Below, one piece after another: positions 58,873 to 64,000 of a stretch of 64,000 nucleotides of DNA; the stretch's first letter is position 1, and each line of letters begins with the position of its first letter. This DNA comes from M3007 sp041741155. Its GTDB lineage: Bacteria > Bacteroidota > Bacteroidia > Chitinophagales > Saprospiraceae. The stretch is from NCBI GenBank assembly GCA_041741155.1, contig JBGSKO010000211.1, positions 79,219 to 143,218 on the forward strand, given 5' to 3'. The position numbers and the translations under genes were made by a program. The notes beneath the pieces were generated by a model. It was given only the letters and a program-made list of their open reading frames with translations, made no database searches and was not told the origin of the DNA.

Positions 58873-58972
58873 CTACGTTTGTCATCCCGAAGGGACCTGT
58901 CCGCTTTACGGTCGAAACTGCAGGGTTTGCCATACGTAGAGCGGACAGGTCCCTTCGGGATGACAAACGTAG
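58873..58972. repeat. Perfect 33-bp inverted repeat
   Basis: Arms 58873-58905 and 58940-58972 are exact reverse complements (core GTCATCCCGAAGGGACCTGT), separated by 34 bases. It lies between the unknown exported protein gene and mnmE, has no T-run and is far longer than a terminator needs. Confidence 0.9.
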
Positions 58973-59042
58973 CGTACCCAGAATATGCGAAGGGCGTGCT
59001 CGGCGGTACCAGGTTTGCCAAACCTGGAAGGTTTATCTCGCG

Positions 59043-59082
59043 CAACCTTCTCAACCTTCTCAACCCCCTCAACCTTCTCAAC
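59043..59082. repeat. CAACCTTCT minisatellite just before mnmE
   Basis: Four and a half 9-bp units (CAACCTTCT, CAACCCCCT variants) end 8 bases before the mnmE ATG, so they form most of its 5' leader. The unit is close to the AACCTTCT array at 32031-32150. Confidence 0.85.
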
Positions 59083-59089
59083 ATTGCGT

Positions 59090-60571
59090 ATGACATTACC
59101 TAACCTTGCCGATACCATAGCTGCCCTCGCCACCCCTCCGGGCGTGGGGGCCATAGCCGTGCTGCGCTTGTCCGGCCCGCGGGCGGTGATCATTGCCGAC
59201 AGCATTTTTCGCGGCAAGCGCCTGGAAAATCAGCCCTCGCACACGGCCCATTTTGGCCGCATTGAGGACGAGGACGGGCGCGCGCTGGATGAGGTGGTCG
59301 CCACTATTTTTCGGGCGCCCAAGTCGTACACGGGCGAGGAACTGGTGGAAATATCGGTACATGGTTCGCCGTACATCCAGCAGGAGGTATTGCAGTTGCT
59401 CTTGAGCCAGGGCGCCCGACTGGCCCAGCCCGGCGAGTTCACGTTGCGGGCATTTCTCAATGGAAAAATGGACCTCAGTCAGGCCGAAGCCGTGGCCGAC
59501 CTGATCGTCAGCCAGAGCGCGGCCGCGCACACGGTGGCCCTGCGCCAGTTGCGGGGCGGGTTCAAGACCGAGATCGCGCACCTGCGCGAAGAGCTCGTGC
59601 ACTTTGCCAGCCTCGTGGAGTTGGAGCTCGACTTTTCAGAAGAGGACGTGGTATTTGCCGACCGCGCGCAATTGAAAAATCTGGTCCACCAGATCCGCCG
59701 GTACATCGGGTCGCTCCTGCGCACCTTTCAGCTGGGCAATGCATTGCGCACCGGTGTGGCCACCGTCATCGCCGGGCGGCCCAACGCCGGCAAAAGCACC
59801 CTGCTGAATGCCCTGCTCAACGAGGAGCGCGCCATCGTGTCGGAAATAGCCGGCACCACCCGCGACACCATCGAGGAAGTGCTGAATATCGGCGGCGTGC
59901 AGTTCCGGCTCATTGACACGGCCGGCATCCGCGAAGCACAAGACGCCATCGAGGCGCTCGGCGTGCAGCGCACGATGGAAAAAATCGAAGAGGCATCTAT
60001 TGTGGTGTACGTGTGGGATGTGGCCGCCATGACAATTGGCGACGTGTATCGGGATTTGGAGGCGATTGCCGGCGGCAGTGCGGCGCCCGATTCCGGGCAG
60101 CTACAGGGTCCGCCCCTGCTGGTGGTGTGCAACAAGATGGACAAAGTCCCCTATTTCAAAACCGACTGGCTGCTCGACCCCACCGATCCAGACATCCCGC
60201 CCTTCCTGCTGGGCGACACCCCGCCATCCGACCATTCATCATTCATCATTCATCATTCAGCATTACTCCCGGTTTCCGCCAAAAACCAGATGAACATCGA
60301 GTACCTCAAGGAAAAACTGTTCGAGTTGGTCGTGGGCGAGGACGTCAATCTGGAAAGCACGGTCGTCACCAACGCCCGCCACTATGCGGCCCTGCAGCAC
60401 GCGGATGAGTCGCTCGCCGATGTGCTGACCGGACTGGATGCGGGCGTGACGGGCGATTTTGTGGCCATGGACATCCGCCGGGCGCTGAATTTTTTGGGCG
60501 AGATCACGGGCGAGATCGGGGTGGAGGATCTGCTGGGGAATATTTTTGGGAAGTTTTGTATTGGAAAGTAA
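59090..60571 (+). CDS. mnmE: tRNA modification GTPase MnmE
   Basis: With MnmG forms the 5-carboxymethylaminomethyl group on U34 of certain tRNAs. The 493-residue protein has the N-terminal folate-binding domain (TIAALATPPGVGAIAVLRLSG core), helical domain with KMDLSQAEAVADLI, and the inserted G domain: G1 GRPNAGKSTLLNALL, G2 GTTRDTIEE, G3 DTAGIRE, G4 NKMD, G5 SAK. The C-terminal FCIGK has the catalytic Cys. Between G4 and G5 is an extra segment translated from an ATTCATC repeat (SDHSSFIIHHSALLP). ATG 59090 gives the family N-terminus; the longer frame upstream translates the CAACCTTCT repeat. Confidence 0.96.
   Translation: MTLPNLADTIAALATPPGVGAIAVLRLSGPRAVIIADSIFRGKRLENQPSHTAHFGRIEDEDGRALDEVVATIFRAPKSYTGEELVEISVHGSPYIQQEVLQLLLSQGARLAQPGEFTLRAFLNGKMDLSQAEAVADLIVSQSAAAHTVALRQLRGGFKTEIAHLREELVHFASLVELELDFSEEDVVFADRAQLKNLVHQIRRYIGSLLRTFQLGNALRTGVATVIAGRPNAGKSTLLNALLNEERAIVSEIAGTTRDTIEEVLNIGGVQFRLIDTAGIREAQDAIEALGVQRTMEKIEEASIVVYVWDVAAMTIGDVYRDLEAIAGGSAAPDSGQLQGPPLLVVCNKMDKVPYFKTDWLLDPTDPDIPPFLLGDTPPSDHSSFIIHHSALLPVSAKNQMNIEYLKEKLFELVVGEDVNLESTVVTNARHYAALQHADESLADVLTGLDAGVTGDFVAMDIRRALNFLGEITGEIGVEDLLGNIFGKFCIGK
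60233..60264. repeat. ATTCATC tandem repeat inside the mnmE coding region
   Basis: Four consecutive ATTCATC/ATTCAGC units, in frame, encode HSSFIIHHSAL in the loop between the G4 and G5 motifs of MnmE. Confidence 0.85.
60479..60571 (+). repeat. mnmE 3' end, left copy of a direct repeat (attachment-site-like)
   Basis: The last 93 bases of mnmE, ending with TTTTGTATTGGAAAGTAA, recur in degenerate form at 62243-62320. The terminal 18 bases correspond to the attB used by SGI1-type islands at the 3' end of mnmE (trmE) in enterobacteria. Confidence 0.7.
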
Positions 60572-60703
60572 GCGCTTCGCTGGAGCAGACATCCCGACAC
60601 ATTGCATTTCAAAAAATGTTTCAGCCGCCCGGCCCCATCACGCGTAAGGCAAAAAGTTGCAGTACATTTCAACACTTTTTCATCAAAAAATATGCTGTGT
60701 GAA

Positions 60704-61276
60704 ATGGAACTGCAATTGATCCGCACAAAGATTTATGAAATCCGCGGGCAAAAGGTGATGCTTGATTTTGATCTTGCCGACTTGTACGACGTACCCACTA
60801 AAGCGCTAAAACAAGCCGTGCGGCGTAATATTGAGCGTTTTCCGCAAGATTTTATGTTCGAGTTGACACAAGAGGAGTACCGCTTTCTAAGGTCACAATT
60901 TGTGACCTTAGAAAGCGGACGAGGTAAATATTCAAAGTATGCCCCTTTCGCTTTCACCGAACACGGCGTATCAATGTTGTCTGGTATCCTGAATAGCGAC
61001 CGGGCTATTCAAATCAACATTGCCATTTTTCGCGCTTTTGTCGCGCTCCGACACTATGCGCTCACCTATGCCGAGTTGGCGCAAACAATTACTGACCTGG
61101 AAACCAAATTTGAGCGGGAATTTACCGACATTCATGAAGTGCTCAAGTGGCTTGGCGAAGAAAATCAGGCCCGTGCAAATGAAGTGGCCATGTTGCGAAC
61201 AGATGATCCGCAGGTTGATGATTGGCAAAACCGGTTGCGTATCGGATTTAAAAAAGAGACGAAAACGGAGGATTGA
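60704..61276 (+). CDS. ORF6N domain-containing DNA-binding protein
   Basis: A 190-residue protein. The ORF6N domain is at 1-100: IRTKIYEIRGQKVMLDFDLADLYDV, here core KIYEIRGQKVMLDFDLADLY, then KALKQAVRRNIERFPQDFMFEL, the palindrome-encoded FLRSQFVTLESG, and FAFTEHGVSMLSGILNSDRAI. The remainder is a coiled coil. Such proteins come from phage and occur in type I restriction loci and mobile islands. ATG 60704 is preferred to 60692 and to the longer open frame. Together with dinD it is bracketed by two copies of the mnmE 3' end. Confidence 0.88.
   Translation: MELQLIRTKIYEIRGQKVMLDFDLADLYDVPTKALKQAVRRNIERFPQDFMFELTQEEYRFLRSQFVTLESGRGKYSKYAPFAFTEHGVSMLSGILNSDRAIQINIAIFRAFVALRHYALTYAELAQTITDLETKFEREFTDIHEVLKWLGEENQARANEVAMLRTDDPQVDDWQNRLRIGFKKETKTED
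60880..60918. repeat. Perfect palindrome within the ORF6N coding region
   Basis: 18-bp arms (60880-60897 and 60901-60918) with a 3-base centre, core AAGGTCACA/TGTGACCTT, encode the RFLRSQFVTLESG segment. It is too long and perfect to be chance in a coding sequence. Confidence 0.85.
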
Positions 61277-61367
61277 TCCAGCGCAGCGAGCCCGACCCGG
61301 TACACCTCGAGTTCGATAAAAAACAAATTGTATTTTTTCTGGAAAAAATAAAACAACTTGTCCAGCC

Positions 61368-62252
61368 ATGAAAAAAGACCTCATCATCGAATTGTTCGAA
61401 AAATTCGAAGCCGCCTGCTACCGCATTGAAGACACCGAATGCTGGAGCGCACGCGAACTGCAAACCATTCTGGGATACGCCAAATGGGACAACTTCCTCA
61501 ACACCATCGAAAAGGCCAAAAATGCCTGCGAAGGCGCGGGCGAGCGTATCCAAGACCATTTTGCCGACGTCGGGAAAATGGTCGAAATCGGCAGCGGCAC
61601 CCAACGCCGTATTGAGGACATCGCCCTCACCCGCTACGCCTGCTACCTTATCGCCCAAAACGGCGACCCCACCAAAAAGCCGGAAATTGCTTTTGCCCAA
61701 ACCTATTTCGCTGTACAGACCCGACGGCAAGAACTCATTGAGCAGCGCCTGCTCGACCGCGACCGCGTGAGTGCGCGCGAAAAACTGTCTAAAACCGAAA
61801 ACAAACTCTCCGGCATCATCTACGAGCGCGGGGTGGACGAAAAAGGCTTCGCCATCATCCGCTCCGAAGGCGATAAGGCCCTCTTCGGCGGACGCAGTAC
61901 CCAGGACATGAAACGCAAACTCGCTGTACCCGACGGCCGTCCCCTGGCCGATTTCCTGCCCACCCTCACCATCAAAGCCAAAGACTTTGCCGCCGAACTG
62001 ACCAACCACAACGTGGTGGACAAAGACCTGCGCGGACAGCCGAACATCCAGCAAGAGCATGTGGACAACAACCTCGCCGTGCGCAAAATTCTACACGAAC
62101 GCGGCGTGAAACCCGAACAACTGCCGCCCGCAGAAGACGTCAAAAAAGTAGAGCGCCGGTTGAAGTCTGAAGATAAAAAAGCAATTGAAAAACCGGACAA
62201 AATCAAAACACTGCCGCCAGATGCGGAAATGGAGGAACACAGCGGGCGCTGA
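61368..62252 (+). CDS. dinD: DinD-like DNA damage-inducible protein
   Basis: A 294-residue DinD homologue. The N-terminal BRO-like domain shows WSARELQTILGYAKWDNFLNTIEKA (core ARELQTILGYAKWDNF), then VEIGSGTQRRIEDIALTRYACYLIAQNGDP, here core RRIEDIALTRYACYLIAQNG, and the DinD-specific FAQTYFAVQTRRQELIEQR, KGFAIIRSEGDKALFGG and NHNVVDKDLRGQ. DinD inhibits RecA filament functions in E. coli. The last codons and the stop (TGA) fall in the duplicated mnmE 3' end at 62243, so the gene end was supplied by the repeat. Same direction as the ORF6N gene. Confidence 0.9.
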   Translation: MKKDLIIELFEKFEAACYRIEDTECWSARELQTILGYAKWDNFLNTIEKAKNACEGAGERIQDHFADVGKMVEIGSGTQRRIEDIALTRYACYLIAQNGDPTKKPEIAFAQTYFAVQTRRQELIEQRLLDRDRVSAREKLSKTENKLSGIIYERGVDEKGFAIIRSEGDKALFGGRSTQDMKRKLAVPDGRPLADFLPTLTIKAKDFAAELTNHNVVDKDLRGQPNIQQEHVDNNLAVRKILHERGVKPEQLPPAEDVKKVERRLKSEDKKAIEKPDKIKTLPPDAEMEEHSGR

Positions 62253-62320
62253 ATTTTTTGGGCGAGATCGGGGTGGAGGATTTGCTGGGAATTTCTTTGG
62301 GAAGTTTGTATCGGGAAGCG
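62243..62320 (+). repeat. Degenerate second copy of the mnmE 3' end
   Basis: Begins with a 27-base exact match to mnmE (from 60479), lacks 12 bases (one of two GGGCGAGATC copies present in mnmE) and then diverges: its translation GVEDLLG-I-SLGSLYREA parallels GVEDLLGNIFGKFCIGK of MnmE. It ends with GTTTGTATCGGGAAGCGA, matching the mnmE terminal TTTTGTATTGGAAAGTAA. Confidence 0.85.
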
Positions 62321-62324
62321 AACA

Positions 62325-62424
62325 GTTGCATTTTTTGCAACAGTTCGGAAATTCCGAACTGTTGGGGCCGGGACTGCCTACGCGATGCAGATGTTGCAAA
62401 AAATGCAACATCTGCATCGCGTAG
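62325..62424. repeat. Three adjacent palindromes
   Basis: GTTGCA/TGCAAC (62325-62341, loop T5); AACAGTTCGGAA/TTCCGAACTGTT (62339-62363, 1-base centre); and a perfect 21-bp stem 62378-62398 with 62404-62424 (core ACGCGATGCAGATGTTGCA, loop A5). They lie just beyond the second mnmE copy and contain no gene. Confidence 0.8.
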
Positions 62425-62507
62425 TGTAAAGGGTCATGTGTAAAGGAATACTTGACAGTTCAGTCGGTACGAAAAATCAAATAGTGCGATTATTTTTTTA
62501 GCGTTAC

Positions 62508-62515
62508 TACATTTG
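62508..62515 (+). promoter_or_regulatory. -7 promoter element before the hsdM-like remnant
   Basis: TACATTTG, exact TAnnTTTG, 26 bases before ATG 62542. It now probably drives the Schlafen-type gene at 62610. Confidence 0.5.
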
Positions 62516-62541
62516 CCCAAAGTCAAAACCGAATCACCTTC

Positions 62542-62592
62542 ATGTTCGAGCAATCCTTTAAAAACATTGACGACATCCTCCGTTTCATTTAG
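62542..62592 (+). pseudogene. hsdM: Start of a type I restriction methylase gene (hsdM), deleted after codon 14
   Basis: ATG 62542 reads MFEQSFKNIDDILRFI and stops. MFEQxFKNIDDIL is the usual beginning of Bacteroidota type I N6-adenine methylase subunits, which continue with a Cys/Thr/Glu-rich segment not present here. The retained promoter element and the DinD, ORF6N and Schlafen-type neighbours, all common in type I loci, support the reading. It could be an unrelated short peptide; the match is 14 residues only. Confidence 0.45.
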
Positions 62593-62609
62593 AGGTCAAA
62601 AAGAAGAAA

Positions 62610-63764
62610 ATGGAAAGTGCAGCTCTTCTACAAATCATCGGCGGCGGCGAAACCAGCCGCGTCCAGTTCAAGGAAAATATTACCAACCCGCTTAGCGCGG
62701 CACAGGAACTTGTAGCCTTTGCCAATACCGAAGGCGGGCAGATCATCGTAGGAGTTGCCGACAAGACCGGGGCGATTACCGGTTTGTCGTTTGAGGATAT
62801 CCAACGCATCAGCAGTCTGTTGGTCAATGCTGCGTCGGAAGGTGTAAAGCCGCCACTTACCATCAAAACCGAAAGTGTCGAAATAAACGGGAAAAAAGTG
62901 CTGATCGTAACGGTGCCGGGCGGCGCCCACAAACCCTACAAAGACAAAGACGGGCTGATTTTTGTAAAAAACGGCCCCGACAAACGCAAGGTAACCAGCA
63001 ACGAAGAACTGGCTCGCCTGCTCCAGACCTCCGGCGATCTGTATGCCGAAGAAATTCTGTTGCCCTTCACCATTTCCGATGAGCTTGACATCCGCGACTT
63101 CCGCCAATTTTACGAAGAAAAATACCAGACACCCCTCGACGAAGCCGACCTCCCCCGCCTGCTCGCCAACATCCGGCTGGCCGACGCCGACCGCCTCAAT
63201 GTGGCAGGCGCCCTGCTCTTCGCCAAACACCCCGAGAAAGTCGTCCCTCAATTTTTTATCTCCGCCGTCTGGTTTGCCGGCACCGATATCGCCGGGGAAA
63301 AATACCACGGCAGCGAAGACATTCGCGGTACACTTCCCCAACTCTACCAGCGCGGCCTCGATTTTATGAAACGCGCCCTGAACCGCCCGCAAAACGGAAA
63401 AGACTTCAACACCGTCGGCGACCTCGAAATCCCGGAAGTGGTATTGAAAGAGTTGCTGGTCAATGCGCTTATCCACCGCGACTACTTCATCCGCGACAGC
63501 ATCAAAATTTTCGTGTTCGACGACCGCATCGAAATCCGCAGCCCCGGCAAACTGCCCAACAACCTCACCGAAGCCCAAATCCGGGCCGGCATCCGCCGCT
63601 CCCGCAATACCATTCTGGCTTCCCTGGCGCCCGATGTGCTGCCCTACCGGGGTATTGGCAGCGGCATTTTGCGGTCTTTGAAGGCCTGGCCGCATATCGA
63701 GTTTGTGAATGATAAGGCGGGGGAGGAGTTCCGGGTGGTGATTTTTAGGAGGGGGCAGGCGTGA
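62610..63764 (+). CDS. AlbA_2/Schlafen-type putative DNA-binding protein with ATPase-like C-terminal domain
   Basis: A 384-residue protein. N-terminal AlbA_2 (Schlafen-like) domain: ETSRVQFKENITNPLSAAQELVAFANTEGGQIIVGV in two cores (SRVQFKENITN; ELVAFANTEGGQIIVGVAD), then GLIFVKNGPDKRKVTSNEEL. The C-terminal part has the HATPase_c_4 pattern KELLVNALIHRDYFIRDSIKIFVFDDRIEIRSPGKLP, visible as LLVNALIHRDY and DRIEIRSPGKLP, and GIGSGILRSL. Proteins of this plan are frequent in defence islands and type I restriction loci. ATG 62610 follows the hsdM-like remnant by 17 bases. Confidence 0.88.
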   Translation: MESAALLQIIGGGETSRVQFKENITNPLSAAQELVAFANTEGGQIIVGVADKTGAITGLSFEDIQRISSLLVNAASEGVKPPLTIKTESVEINGKKVLIVTVPGGAHKPYKDKDGLIFVKNGPDKRKVTSNEELARLLQTSGDLYAEEILLPFTISDELDIRDFRQFYEEKYQTPLDEADLPRLLANIRLADADRLNVAGALLFAKHPEKVVPQFFISAVWFAGTDIAGEKYHGSEDIRGTLPQLYQRGLDFMKRALNRPQNGKDFNTVGDLEIPEVVLKELLVNALIHRDYFIRDSIKIFVFDDRIEIRSPGKLPNNLTEAQIRAGIRRSRNTILASLAPDVLPYRGIGSGILRSLKAWPHIEFVNDKAGEEFRVVIFRRGQA

Positions 63765-63878
63765 ATGAGGGGGAAACCCGGGACAAGCCGACGCGGAAAA
63801 CCCAACGCTTGATGAAGGTTGAAGCAGTTGTATGCGCAGATAATGTTTCTGTGGCTGAGGGGCTTTGTTGCATGAATC

Positions 63879-63895
63879 AGCCGGCGGAGCCGGCT
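63879..63895. terminator. Short GC-rich hairpin near the window end
   Basis: AGCCGGC, GGA, GCCGGCT: 7-bp perfect stem between the Schlafen-type gene and the possible minus-strand gene end at 63916. No T-run follows, so function is uncertain. Confidence 0.4.
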
Positions 63896-63915
63896 TCCCC
63901 CAACCCAATTAAAGG

Positions 63916-64000
63916 TCAGGCGACTTTTACGGCTATAGGCGCGGCGATCTGAATAAATTTATTCAATATGGCCACCTTGATGGCGGCTTCTGTTTTCTGG
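63916..64000 (-). CDS. Possible C-terminal end of a minus-strand gene (partial)
   Basis: The minus-strand frame entering from the window edge encodes KTEAAIKVAILNKFIQIAAP and then IAVKVA before TGA. The composition (Ala, Ile, Lys) looks protein-like, and the region has no other explanation, but 28 codons are too few to identify a family. Confidence 0.3.
   Translation of the reverse strand, partial: QKTEAAIKVAILNKFIQIAAPIAVKVA

Noticed and set aside
58985..59089. Longer MnmE N-terminus from ATG 58985
   Set aside because: It would translate the CAACCTTCT repeat; the conserved N-terminus begins at 59090.
60602..60703. Longer ORF6N start
   Set aside because: The extra 34 residues are not family-like, and the ORF6N domain begins at the ATG at 60704.
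62258..62443. Independent small gene beginning MGEIGVEDLLG
   Set aside because: It is the translated remnant of the duplicated mnmE end running into palindromes.

Overview
The window is a chromosomal segment of a Bacteroidota bacterium, most probably a Saprospiraceae-like (Saprospiria/Chitinophagia side) environmental species. The evidence is direct: a type IX secretion sortase (PorU) and a T9SS cargo with a C-terminal sorting domain, promoters of the Bacteroidota type (TAnnTTTG at -7, TTG about 19-21 bases upstream), few Shine-Dalgarno sites, Bacteroidota-specific families (DUF6913, SPFH/RHH/DUF1648 group, DUF937) and a class II HMG-CoA reductase. No tRNA, rRNA, CRISPR array or complete transposon was seen.

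Layout. 1-12.5 kb: housekeeping (accA partial, DUF6913-dapA, recA, mvaA, recG), a split aminoglycoside-phosphotransferase-like/P-loop kinase pair, an S9 dipeptidyl peptidase, a doubly anchored membrane protein of unknown function, and a candidate minus-strand small RNA at 12462-12543. 12.8-14.2 kb: M28 peptidase ending in a strong terminator. 14.2-21.0 kb: the most interesting region, a tight four-gene cassette: a CHAT-like protein that has lost the catalytic Cys and carries a C-terminal adaptor domain; a TPR protein ending in a FlhA/SctV-type cytoplasmic (FHIPEP C-terminal) domain; a second protein made of about one and a half such domains; and a TIR protein whose N-terminal adaptor matches that of the CHAT protein. 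I read this as an undescribed conflict or signalling system built on a soluble, secretion-independent FlhA-C-like scaffold. trmB follows 6 bases later.

21-30 kb: GNAT and metallo-beta-lactamase-fold enzymes, a T9SS cargo with PKD and Kazal domains, a helical conserved protein, a PagL-like lipid A deacylase whose signal peptide is cut by an in-frame TAG, and the DUF1648/RHH/SPFH group. 30-43 kb: obgE, ribE, a large composite inverted repeat between minisatellites, a trans-sulfuration PLP enzyme divergent from an Lrp regulator, a CoA-type Nudix enzyme, a WG-repeat protein, an M14 peptidase, a SNF2 helicase and a DUF937 protein. 43-59 kb: HD protein, VWA-like membrane protein, Cys-rich small secreted protein, TMTC-like TPR membrane protein, ComEA-like and ComEC competence proteins, CHAD, RidA, PorU and an unknown exported protein.

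59-64 kb: mnmE, whose 3' end is duplicated 1.7 kb downstream; the two copies bracket an ORF6N gene and dinD. Beyond the second copy are three palindromes, a promoter with the first codons of what looks like a lost type I methylase gene (hsdM), and an AlbA/Schlafen-type gene. This is probably a decayed defence island at the mnmE 3' end, a site known to be used by SGI1-type islands. Short repeats (8-10 bp minisatellites and long inverted repeats) are unusually common between genes and in one case lie inside the MnmE G domain.
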